Shown here: one piece after another, positions 34,388 to 46,040 of the stretch | Numbering within the stretch: the first letter of the stretch is position 1 | How the letters are laid out: every line of letters begins with the position of its first letter | Assembly (NCBI GenBank): GCA_033060915.1 | Contig: CM065384.1 | Span: 13,386,501-13,450,500, forward strand | From: Euryodendron excelsum | Taxonomy: Eukaryota > Streptophyta > Magnoliopsida > Ericales > Pentaphylacaceae | DNA: 64,000 nucleotides | Reading direction: 5' to 3' | Notes under the pieces: generated by a model | Told to the model about the DNA's origin: nothing | Seen by the model: the letters and a program-made list of their open reading frames with translations, nothing else | The model's database searches: none | Position numbers and translations under genes: made by a program

Positions 34388-37300
34388 CAGAGCCTCCTCC
34401 AACGTGAAAAGGGTCCGTCAACTCAGTCTAAAAATCATATAATTCGATATACAGAGCTCGAACACTCCCTAAACCCTAGCCTCCTTAGGTTTTCCAAACC
34501 CTAGCCATCATACACTAAACCCTAGCCTCCTATACACTCATGCACACCCCCATACACTCGTACACTAACCTTCAACCCTCCTTCAAAGACTTGAAGAGTT
34601 GCAATCTGAAGTTTGAAGATTGAAGGCAGCTCTTGAAGATTGAAGACGAAGATCAAGATGAAGACCGAAGAAAGTAAGGCGCGCAAAATAAACAAGATAC
34701 AAGGTAGGTTATCTATTTAAATTTCCGTACTTCCCCCCTCTCTCTTCTCTCTCCTAACCCACTTGGGTTTTCTCTATTTTAATCCCCCATCTCTTCCCCC
34801 CCCCCCCCCCCCCTTCTTTGCATGCTTGAAACAAGGAGACTCTCGGTCCATGTGTAGGATTAGACTATTGGAGAGTCACTGTGTCGGGCGCTTTCTTCTA
34901 GTCTAACCAGAGGCCACATGGGTCCGACCCCCTTGATTATGTGGTGAAGCCTGAACCTTGTATGTTCACGACTCCAAAATTGCATTGTGTATATCATGGT
35001 CTTGCATCTTTCAAAAATCATTTTCAAAGTTATTTTCAAAATCATTTTCAAACTTGTTTTCAAAATTGCATCAAAATCTCCTTTTTCAAAACATGTTTTC
35101 AAAATCACAATCCTAGGGTGATTCTAGCCTTCCCATGGCTAGGGTTACTTTAGGAAAGTGTTACATTCAAAGTGACCAATATGGTCCATATTTTCAACTC
35201 TTGTTGTTTTCAAAATCGCTTTCCTAAAGTGGTTCTAGCCCTCCTATGGTTAGAATTGCTTTAGGAAAGTGAGATGTTTTTACACTTTCTAGAAACTCTA
35301 TTTTCAAAAAACTCTTTTCGTAAGAATCTCTTTCAATATACTTTCCTAAAACTTTCCTCTTCAAAGTTGTTTTCAAAAACTCCCTCCAAAATCTATTTTT
35401 CAAAGCTTCATTTTTTAACTCCTTTCCAAAAACTCTTTCTCCTCAAAATTCACTTTCTAAAAACACTCTCTAAATTCACTTTCCTAAAAACTCTCTCCAA
35501 TAATCTCCTTCCAAAAATCTTTCTAAAAAACTCTTTTTCCAAAATATCCCTTCTAGAAACTCCCCTCTAGGATTTTCCTTCTAAAATCTGTTTCCAAAAG
35601 CACTTTTGCCAAAAACTCCTTCTCTTTAATATCTTTTTCCAAAAACTCTATCTTTAAATTCACTTTCCAAAAACTCCTCCCTAGGATTCCCTTCTAGAAA
35701 GTCTTCGTTTCCAAAAATGCACTTTCCAAAAATCCTCTCTTTTTAGAGCCCAAATCAAACCCTAGAACTCACAATTAGGAAACCCTAATTTTCTTTCCAA
35801 AAACATGATTTTCAAACTTTGCCCCAAACCTAGGTTTTCAAAACCTCTTGTTTTCTATATCAAAACTATACATGTTTCCAAAACCTATTTTCTAAGTCAA
35901 AACTATAATTTTCCAAATCTAGGGTTTTTAGAATCTCCTTTTCCAGATCCTTGCCAAATCCTGTCTTCCCTTTAGAAAATCAAATCAAATATTCCCATTT
36001 AGAAAACCAAATCCAATTCTCCGTTTTTGGAAATGAAATCAAACTTTTTCTTTTAGAAACCAGATCCAATCCCTTCCTAATCCAACTCTTTCCTAATTCA
36101 AATCTTCCTAAACTTCCACTTTCATAAATCTTAAGTTTTCAAAACTTGAACATAAAAATCTTTCCTAAATTTTAAAACTCAACTTTCAAATCTTTCCTAA
36201 TTCAACCCTCTTTTCAAATCTTAACTTTTCAAACCTAAGTTTTCAAACTTTTCCTAAACTCAAACCTTTCTTAATCTCGAGATTTTCTAAAACTCTAAAA
36301 CTTTCTAAATCCTAAAGTTTCTAAATTTCAAATATTTCCAAATTCAAAGCTTTCTAAACTCAAAACTTTCTTATTTTCAAAACTTCCTTGTTTTCTAAAC
36401 TTTTCCTACTTTCAAAACTTCCCTATTTTAAAATATTCTAAAATTCAAAACTTTCTTAACTTGAAACTTTTTAAATTCTAAACCTTTCTTAAATTAAACT
36501 TTTCCTAATTCAAAACATTTCTAAATTCAACACTTTCCTAATTTCAAAACTTTCCTAATTCCAAAACTTTCCTAAGTCGAAACTTTCCTAATTTGAAAAT
36601 TTTCCTAAAATGACACTTTCCTAAAACGGAACTTTCCTAAATCGAACCTTTCCTAATTCGAATCTTTCCTAAATCCAATCTTTCTTAAACTCTCGAGTCT
36701 TTCCTAAGTCTCATCTTTCTTAAGTCTAGATTTCCTAAACCTCCATCTTTCCAAAACAAGTCTAAATTTTTCCAAGTTTTACTTTTTCAAATCAAAATTC
36801 AATCTTTTCAACTCCTATATTCTAAATTCCAATTTCCAATTTTCTATTCTAAGTTTAATCTCTCAATCTTCTAATCCAATTTCCAATTCAATCTCTTTTC
36901 CAAATCAACTTTTCTATTTCTAATCGGACTCTTGTCCGAACTACGACTGACCTGATTCCTCCAAAAGGATACGTAGGCAACCTTCATAGGTGTGGTCACA
37001 ATTTCTTTCAACTTTCAAATTCCACAATTTCTTTCAAATTTCAAATTCCTCCATATTTTTCAAATCTCTAATCTATTTTCAAATTTCCAATTTCAAATTT
37101 CTATTTCCAATTTTTCAAACTTTCCAATTTCAATTCCATCTCTTCAAATTTATTTCAAATCATTCTCTTTCTAAATCTATTTTTCAATTCTCATATCATG
37201 CATCACGTTAGTTTCTTTTCTAAACATTATTTTTCAAAGTGAATAAGATTAAACATTAGTTAGTTAAAGACTCTCATAGGTGAATCTAGGGTAGATTGAC

Positions 37301-37708
37301 ATGTAGGTACCGAAAGGGCAGCGTAGGGTGATGGCTTAGTGCGTCTTCCCTACACGTAACCAACCTCCGAACCTAGGATCACTGATTTCAAAGACCAAAA
37401 CGGAGTTATTTTTTGAAAAGGGTTAAATGTTTTCTAAAGGTTGCCAAACAACCTATTTTTCTTAAAAACCCTCTCTTGAGGAGATATTTTCAAAATCGTT
37501 TTCCAAAACCCTAAGTGTAGTCTTCGGATTATTCTTAGTTTTTAGGTGACCTAACTCACCTTAATCAAGTTAGGTGGCGACTTCAAATATTTTTCTAAAA
37601 GCCCTTTATTCAAATCTATTTTCAATTCAAACCTAGTCGCACTCATTCTTCTAGGAGGGTGAGTTCTAACGAGAGTATTCCTCGAGTACAAAAAATCTGT
37701 GCGTGACA

Positions 37709-37957
37709 CTGCCGCCACTAGCAGTGGTGCCAAGGAAATTTTTTGCCTGGCACCACTATAGGTCAATTTTGGCTAGTTTGGCCCTTTTACCGGCCAAAGT
37801 TTGATTTCAAATACTCCCTTGAGCCAATCTACCAATTTCAGGCTCCAGTCTTCAAAAATTTCCAAATTCTATCCCTCTAATCGCCTTGTGGCCAACATAG
37901 GACTCTTACTTTATTATTTTTTGCCTTTGATAAGCATAGACAGCAAAGAGAGGCAGC
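37709..37957 (+). mobile_element. Pre-LTR region of second plus element, with polypurine tract
   Basis: The sequence continues from 32608. It has GCCGCCACTAGCAGTGGTGCC, GGCCAAAGTTTGATTTCAAA and CCTTGTGGCCAACATAGGAC, as at 8230-8448. AAAGAGAGGCAGC at 37945-37957 is the polypurine tract. Confidence 0.75.
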
Positions 37958-38692
37958 TGTAAGGATCCTATTTTTGCCCTGTCGATAATTTTCAGCTCGA
38001 CTGAACTCACATTCAAACCAAAACAGACACATTTAAGTCTAAACTGGTGTTCGAGACTCAATCTAGTCAATCAATCGCTCGCCCTATAGGCTTGTTAGGC
38101 CCAATAGAGGCAGAATGACCAAAATACCGTTAGGGCATTACTCAGTCCAATTCCAGTTGGCGTGCCTTCGTAAAGATGGTAAGTCCTTATTTCAACCTCA
38201 ATTCCAATTCCAATTCCAGTCTAGACCAGTTAAACTCAATTCGGCACGTCTTTTGATAAAGTTAATCCTTTAGGCAATAAGTCCATCCATGACGACACAT
38301 TTACCAGGAAAGCACAAAATTTCTCGAAATGATAAGTCCCTTTAAACCTGTCAACCGGGATGAAACCCAAGTCCCCGAGATGGTAGAGCAGTTCACTTCT
38401 GGCGCCTGCTAGCCCACCAACATAGAATGTTTGCTATCCGGCACGTCTATTGAGAAAGTACCTAAGACCCTGAGATAATAAGACCATCCAATAGTTTTTC
38501 GAGATTAGGCAGTCTCCAGAATGAACGCACACCATTAGAGTGATGAAAACACTCACAAACATTGAAACCATTAGAGTGACAAAAACACTAGCAAATAGGT
38601 GGACATTGGGAAATGCCAATAAACCCCCTATGTCACAGGCCTAAACACGCCTCTTAGCCTTGACACATTTACCAAAGGATGAAATACTTTTG
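37958..38692 (+). mobile_element. Family A 3' LTR, plus, truncated
   Basis: It starts TGTAAGGATCCTATTTTTG, runs through the GACGTG and GAGTGAC repeats and stops in the U3 at ~38692, where a minus LTR end abuts. I do not find its continuation in the window. Confidence 0.75.
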
Positions 38693-39661
38693 TGTCAGGC
38701 CCTAATTTTTCACACTCGAGAAAAATACACACAAGTGGGAAAAATACGGTACTCTCTTGTTAGAACTCACACTCTTAGAAGGACGAGTGCGAATAAGTTT
38801 GAATTGGAGATTGATTTGATTAAGGGCTGTTGAAAAAGATTTGGAGTCGCCACCTAACTTGATTAAGGTGAGTTAGGTCATATAAAACTAAGTGCAATTT
38901 AAAGATTAAACTTAAGGTTTTTGAAAAGGTTTTGGAAAACTTTTCCAGAGTGGGTTTTTAAAGAAAACAGGTTGTTTGGCAACCTTTGGAAAGATTTAAG
39001 CTCTTTTTGAAAATAACTCCATTTTGGTCCTGAAAAATAGTAATTCTAGGCTTGAAGGTTAGTTATGTGTAGGGAAGATATCCTAAGATCATCACCCTAT
39101 CCCGCCCTTACAGTACCTACATGTCTATTCACCCTACGTTCAATCATCTAGAATCTTCGATTATTCATTGTCCAGTTACATCCACTTTGAAAAGAGTTTT
39201 AGAAAAAGGTTTGATATGATGCATGACATGCAAGTGCAAGAAAATAATTTGATTTCAAAAATAGATTGGAAGAAAAAGGCTTGAAGCTTGAAAAAGGTTA
39301 TAGAAATTGAAAACTTGAAATAGGTTGTGAAATTAAAAATTTTAAAAAGGTCGTGATCACACCTATGAGAGTTGCCTACATATCCCTTTGTTGGGAATCA
39401 GGTTAGTCGTAGTTCGGATAAGAGTCCGATTGAAAATAGACACTTTAAGATTTTTGCAAAGTTTTACTTGAAAAGGTTTGATTTCAACTTTGAATATTAG
39501 ATATGAAATTGAACTTGGAATTGATTTTTAATTTGAAATAGAACTTGAGGATTTGAAATTGATTTTGATTTGAAAAGATAGAACTTTAAAAAAGCACTTG
39601 GACTTGAGTTGAGCTTTGAAAATATCTTAACTTAAATTGAAATTTGAAAACCATCTTGGTT
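38693..39661 (-). mobile_element. Truncated family A LTR (minus), 3' end part
   Basis: It begins TGTCAGGCCCTAATTTTTC and keeps the end block, the stem-loop region and conserved blocks at 39050-39130 and 39355-39435. It stops at ~39661, where leader sequence begins. The likely source is one minus element that lost most of its 3' LTR and almost all of its interior. Confidence 0.75.
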
Positions 39662-40014
39662 ATTTTGAAAAATGGAGGAAAAGGCCCAACAACTCCCATC
39701 CATCCTGTCCATTCTATCCTGTTCATTTATGACATACATGGCAGTTAATATGATATAAAATAAAAATGTGATCAAAGGTCCACCAATAAAAATAAAGATG
39801 CAAAAAATCAGTACTTAAATGACGAACTTAATATAAGATAGAATAATTGAATGTAATTGAATGCATGCTTTTGAAAATGGCTTTGAAAAGTTTCAATTTG
39901 AAAAATTTGATGTGGATAGAATTGGACAAATTAATCGAAGACTCTAGATGAGTGAAGGGTGAAAAGCCACGACATTGGCTTAACCCTCTAAGCTTCCCCA
40001 GTGGAGTTGGCAGC
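39662..40014 (-). mobile_element. Family A leader and primer site (minus)
   Basis: The sequence reads AAGGCCCAACAACTCCCATC as at 13258. The primer site TTCCCCAGTGGAGTTGGCA is at 39994-40012, two bases before the LTR end. Confidence 0.75.
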
Positions 40015-41934
40015 TGTCGTGCCCTGATTTTTGGCACTCGAGGAAAATACACACAAGTGAGAAAACCACGATACTCTCTCATTAGAACCTATTCTCCTAG
40101 AAGGATGAGTGTGACTAGATTTGAATTGGAGATTGATTTGATTAAGGGCTTTTGAAAAAGATTTGGAGTTGTCACCTAACTTGATTAAGGTGAGTTAGGT
40201 CATCTAAAACTAAGTGCAATCCGAAGATTAAACTTAAAGTTTTGGAAAAGGTTTTAGAAAACTGCATTTAGAGGGGTTTTTTTTTTTTTAAAGAAAATAG
40301 GTTGTTTGGCAAACTTTGGAAAGATTTAAGCCCTTATTAAAAATAACTTTATTTTGGTCTTGGAAAATAATTATTCTAGGTTCGAAGGTTGGTTACGTGT
40401 AGGGAAGATATCCTCAAATCATCACCCTACCCCGCCCTTGTGGTACCTACATGTCTATTCACCTTAGATTTACTCATCTAGAATCTTAGATTATCCATTG
40501 TCCAATTATGTTAACTTTGAAAAGAGTTTTAGAAAAAATGTTTGATATGATGCATGACATGCCAATGCAAGAAAAGAATTTGATTTCGAAATAGATTTGA
40601 AGAAAAGACTTCAAGCTTGAAAAAGGTTATAGAAATTGGAAACTTGAAATATGTCATGGAATTAGAAATTTGAAAAAGGTCATGACTACACTCATGAGGG
40701 TTGCCTACATATCTCTTTGTTTGGAATCAGGTTTGTCGTAGTTCAGATAAGAGTCTGATTGAAAATAGACACTTTGAGATTTTTAAAAAGTTTAACTTGA
40801 AAAGGTTTGATTTGAACTTTGAATAGAAGATTTGAAATTGAACTTGGAATAGATTTTTAATTTGAAATAGAACTGGAAAATTGAAATTGATTTTGATTTG
40901 GAAAGATAGAACTTTGAAAAAGAACTTGGACTTGAGTTGTGTTTTGAAAACATCTGGACTTAAATTAAAGTTTGAAAACCATCTTGGTTTAGAAAACAGT
41001 TTTAGAAAAAAGTTGAGCCTCCCTAACTTTAGGGTTAAGGTTGAACGAGGGTTTGGACATCCTAAGGTTTAGGTAACCTAGGGTCGAAGTATGCAATTGA
41101 ATTGAAAAAACTTTATTTGAACTTGAGAGGTTTGATTAAGGAAAGTTTCAATTTAGGAAAGGTTCGAATTAGAAAAGTTGGACTTAAGAAAGATTTGAAA
41201 AAGATTTGATTTAATTTAGAAATACTTAATTTAGAAAAGACTTGTAAAGATTTGACTTGATTATTTGACTAGAAAAAGTTTAAAATTTAAGGTTTGGGAA
41301 AGATTGGGTTTTAGAAATCTTTGAATTAGGAAAGTTTTAAAATAGGAAAGTTTTATTTTAGAAAAGTTTTGAAGTTAGAAAATTTCATATTAGGAAAGAT
41401 TTGAGTTTGGAAAATTTCATTTTAGAAAAGATTTGAATTTGGAAAGATTTAATAAGTTGAGACTTAGAAAGTTTTGAAATTAGAAAAGATTAGAATTAGG
41501 AAATATTGGACTTAGGAAAGACTGGAATTAGAAAATATTTGATTTCTATTTCCTAAAGTAGAAGATTGCATTCTATTTTCAAAAATTGATGATTTGATTT
41601 TGTTTTCAAAATTGGAGGATTTGATTTGGGTTCTTAAATTGGAAGATTGGATTTGACCTAGAATTGGAAAGTTGAGTTTTGAAAATTTTGAATTTGGAAA
41701 CCTATGATTTGGTATAGAAAGAGGTTTTGAAAATCTATGATTTGATGTAGAAAATAATTTTAAAACTCTATGAATTGAGGCAAAATAGGAAGTCGTGATT
41801 TTAAGAAAGGGAACCAGGGTTTCCTAACCATGAATTCTAGGGCTTGACTTGGACTCTAAGACAAAGAGTTTTTAGGAAGTGGATCTTTTGAAAAGAGTTT
41901 TTTTTAGGAAGGAAGTTTGAAAAGAGTTTTTAAA
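40015..41934 (-). mobile_element. Family A 5' LTR (minus), truncated
   Basis: It starts TGTCGTGCCCTG and contains conserved blocks at 40380-40460 and 40680-40760 and the purine-rich region to ~41930. There the sequence flips to the pyrimidine-rich strand, so U3 and promoter are missing. Confidence 0.75.
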
Positions 41935-44900
41935 TTCAAATTTTTCTAAGTTCAAACATTTCCTAATTCAAAACTTTCCTAATTTGGAACTTTCTTAATT
42001 CAAAACTTTCCTAATTCGAGACTTTTCTAAATAAAATTTTTCCAAAATCAAATATTTCCTAATTTGAAACTTTTCTAAAATTAAAACTTTCTAAAATTAA
42101 ACATCTATATTTCAAGTGTATGTTTCAACCCTAGGTTGCATAAACCCTAGGAGGCCAAAATCCTAGTTCAAGCCTAACCCTGGTTAGAGACTTCAATTCT
42201 TTTCTAAAACTAAAGTCTAATCCAAGATGGTTTTCAAACTCCAATTCAAGTCAAGATTGTAAGCACCCAATTTTAGCCTGCTTGGCAATCTCCAGTCCGA
42301 CCGGACTCATATTTAAATCAACACAGACATATTGAAGTTCAAATCCATTTTTTGAACTCAATTCATTTAATCCATGCTTCACGGGCCTATTGGGCCCAAT
42401 AGAGGCAAAATGGTTAAAATGCCCTTGTGGCATTGTTTGATCCAATTTCCATGAGGACGTCTTCCTAGAGACGGTAAGTCCCCGTTTTAATCTCAAATTC
42501 AACTTCAAGTCCAATTCTAATTTTAATCAAATTCAATATGCCTTTCGAGAAAGTTGATCCCTCAGGCAATAAGACCATCCAATCCGGCACGTTTTCTAAT
42601 AAAACTCTTCGAAATGGTAAGTCCCTTCAAACTCGTCGACTAGGACAAGACCCTAAGTCCCCAAGATGGTAGAACGGTCCACCTTTGGCACCTGCTAGCT
42701 TGCCAATGAAGAAATGTCCATTATTCAGCACGTCTTTCGAGAAAGTTAATTTCTCAGACGATAGGTTCACCTAGCAACTTTTCGAAATCAGACAGTCTCT
42801 GGAATGAACGTGAACCATCAGAGTGGTAGAAACTTGTAAACATCGCAACTGTTAGAGTGGCAGAAACACTAGTAAATAGGTTGACATTAAGAATTACCAA
42901 CAAACCTCCTATGTCACGGGACCGAATTAGCCTCTTGGTAGTGACACGTTTACGAAAAGATGACATATCTTTGGAAACCAACTCATCACAGACCGTCAGA
43001 GTGATGGAAACACTCAAAACTTGGTCAACACCAGTGTCTGCTAGCCCACTTTGGTGAAAATAACCAAACTACCCCTAGGGATATCTTTTACAAAACTTGC
43101 ATTAAAAATCTTCTCTTTCAAACTTGTTTTCAAAGTCACAATTCTTAAGATGATTCTAACCACTTCATGGTTAGGGTTGTTTTAGAAAAGTGTTATATAA
43201 GTTTTCGGTGCTAACCCTAAATTGGTTTTGTGAAAATCACTATTCTAAGGTAATTTTAGCCATTCCATGGTTAGGATCGCTTTAGGAAAGTATTATATTT
43301 AATGAGACCAATATGGTTCATATTTTCAAATCTTTGTTATTTTTAAAATCACAATCCTAGAATGGCTTTAATCTTTCTATGGTTAGAATCATTTTAGGAA
43401 AGTGAGATATTTTTAAAGAATTGTAAAAGTCCATAATCTAATCTCTTTCCTAAAACTCTTTCCAAAAGCTCTCCTCAAAGTTCTACTTTCTAAAAACACT
43501 CATCAAGTTCCCCTTCTAGAAATTCCCTTCAAAAGATTTTCTTTTCAAAAACACTTTTCCTTGGAGTCCAAGTCAAGCACTAGAACTCATGATTAGGAAA
43601 CCCAAATTTCTATTTTCCTTTTTCACATCCGATCATAGCTTTCCAAAATTCTATTTTTTACATCAAACTCTTAGGTTTCCTAAACCTCTTTTTCATGTCA
43701 AATCATACTTTCTAAATCCAAGTTTTTCAAATCTCGTCCTTCCTAATTCCATGTCAAATCTAGTTTTCCAACTTAGGAAACCAAATCCAATCCTCTGTTT
43801 TTTAAAACAAAATCAAATCATCTCTTTTTGGAAATAGAAATCAAATATTTCTTAATTCAATCATTTCCTAATTTTGAAACTTTCTAAATCTTTCTTGATT
43901 CAAACATTTCCCAATTTCAATCTTTCTATATTTCCAAAATTTTCAAAATTCAAATCTTTCCAAATTCAAAACCTTTCTTAAAATGAAACTTTCCTAATTT
44001 GGCACTTTCTTAAAGTGGAACTTTCCTAAGTTCAAACTTTCCAAATCCTAAAGCTTTCCAAAATCCAATCTTTCCTAAACCTTAACTTTTCTAAATCTAT
44101 TCCAAGTCAAGTTTTTTTTTTTTTTTTTTAAAATCAAATCAAATTTGTTTTCAAAATCTTTCTTAAAATCCAACTTGCCTAATTCGAATCTTGCCTAATT
44201 CAAACATTTCCTAAATCAAACCTTCCTAATTCAATCATATATTCCAATCTTAGGTAACCTAGACCCTAGGAGGCCTAAACCCTAGTTTAACCCTAACCTT
44301 TAGAGTTAGGAAGCTTCGACTTCTTTCTAAAAACTCTTTTCTAAATCAAGATGGTTTTTTAATTTCAAACTTCAAAATTTTTTCAAATCTCTATCTTTCC
44401 AAATCTAGTCCAAGTTCTCTTTTAAGGGTCAAATCCTCTTTCAAGTTCAATTCTAGGACTAAGTTCAATCTCGACTCCAATCTTCCATTCTAAGTTTTAA
44501 ATCAAACTCTTTTTCCAATCAAAATTTTCTATTTTCAATCGGACTCTTGTTCGAACTACGACTGACTTGATTCCCAAAAAAGGATACATAAGCAACCCTC
44601 ATGGGTGTGGTCATAACCTTTTTCAAACTTCCAATTTCATAACTTTTCTTAAGTTTCCAATTCCATAACCTTTTTCAAAATTTCAATTCCGTAATCTATT
44701 TCAAGTTTCTAATTCCAAAATTTATTTTCAAATTTCTATTTCTAATTTCTAAAGCTTTCTTTCAAACTTCAAAGTCTTCTTTTCAAATCTACTTCCAAAG
44801 TCAAATCAAGTCTTATTCTCTCATTTGCATATCATGGATTATGTCAAACTTCTTTTTCAAAGTGGATAGTTTTGGACATATATTAATCAAAGACTCTAAT

Positions 44901-46033
44901 GAATGAACCTAGGGTGAATAGACATGTAGGTACTACAAGGGCCGGGTAAGGTGATGGCTTAGCGCGTCTTCCCTACACGTAACTAACCTTCGAACCTAGA
45001 TCATTGTTTTCAAAGACCAAATGGAATTATGTTCAAAAAGAGCTTAAATATTTTCAAAGGTTGCCAAACAACCTATTTTCCAAAAAACCTTCTCTTGAGG
45101 AAATTTTGAAAACCTTTTCAAAAACCCTAAGCGTAACCCTTGGGTTGTGCTTAGTTTTAGGTGACCTAACTCATCTTAATCAAGTTAGGTGGTGGCTTCA
45201 AATCTTTTCCAAAAGCCCTTAATAAAATCAATTTTTAATTCAAATCCAGTCGCACTTATTTTTTTAGGAGGATGAGTTCTAATGGGAGAACACTTTGTTT
45301 TTCTCATTTGTCTTTTTCAAGTGCAAAAAATCAGGGCGTAGCAAAGATGATTTCAAAGTTCAATCAAACTTTCCAAAACAAGTCCAAAGTCTATTTAACT
45401 CAACTTTAAGTTCAAGTTTTATTGTAAAGTCAAGTTCAAGTTCAAGATCAAATCAAACTATTTTCAAGTCAAATTTTTCCAAGGCTTCAAAGTGTCTATT
45501 TAAATCAAATAAGACCCCAAAGTATTTATTTTTAATCGGATCCTGAGTCCGAACTACAACTGACATGATTCCGAATAAGTGAACGTAGAGCGAAAAGACA
45601 TGTAGGTACCACAAGGGCGGGATATGATAATAGCTTTGTGCATCTTCCCTATACGTAACCAACCTCCGAACCTAGAATTATTGTTTTTTAAAGAACAAAA
45701 CAGAGTTATTTTCAAAAAGGGCTTAAATCTTTCTGAATGTTGCCAAACAACTTGTTTTCTCTTTAAAAAAAAAAAAAAAAACCTCTCTTGAGGAAGTTTT
45801 CCATAACCTTTTAAAAAACACTAAGTTTAGTGTTCGGATTTTACTTAGTTTTATGTGACCTAACTCACCTTAACAAAATTAAGTGGCAACTCCAATTCTT
45901 TTCTAAAAGCCCTTATTCAAATCAATTTCAAATTCAAACCTAGTCACACTTATCTTTTTAGGAAGATGAATTCTAACATAAGAGTACCGTATTTTTCTCA
46001 CTTATTTTCTTGAGTGCGAAAAATTGGGGTACA
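41935..46033 (+). mobile_element. Family A LTR (plus), 5'-truncated and split by a solo LTR
   Basis: 41935-42257 is pyrimidine-rich LTR sequence and 45344-46033 completes the LTR. The second part carries conserved blocks at 45535-45680 and an end GAAAAATTGGGGTACA. The middle is the solo LTR 42258-45343. Confidence 0.75.
42258..45343 (+). mobile_element. Family A solo LTR, 3.1 kb, promoter deleted
   Basis: It starts TGTAAGCACCCAATTTTAG and ends AGGGCGTAGCA. The flanks are AAGAT (42253-42257) and AAGAT (45344-45348), a perfect target duplication, and neither purine tract nor primer site is present. A jump at ~43080 from the first U3 repeat into the ~105-bp repeats removes TATA and most of U3. 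Confidence 0.92.
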
Positions 46034-46040
46034 AGCGACT

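Larger units (their letters stand above)
32609..37708 (+). mobile_element. Family A solo LTR, 5.1 kb, the largest and most complete here
   Basis: It starts TGTAAGCACCCCA and ends GTGCGTGACA, with a near-perfect target duplication, no purine tract on the left and no primer site on the right. In order: an 81-bp minisatellite (32866-33345), GAGTG repeats (33375-33480), four ~157-bp repeats (33575-34200), GGCGCC palindromes (34308-34372), TATA (34380), CCCTAAACCCTAG motifs (34465-34530), candidate splice donor (34704), a run of 18 C (34796-34813), ~105-bp repeats (35095-35275), low-complexity pyrimidine-rich DNA (35280-36900) and conserved blocks (36924-37005, 37275-37385). Confidence 0.9.

Noticed and set aside
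37300..37385. tRNA-like A and B box resemblance in conserved block J (TGGCTTAGTGC and CCGAACC)
   Set aside because: The B-box-like part is on the opposite strand from the A-box-like part and no cloverleaf can be drawn. It is not a tRNA or SINE head.
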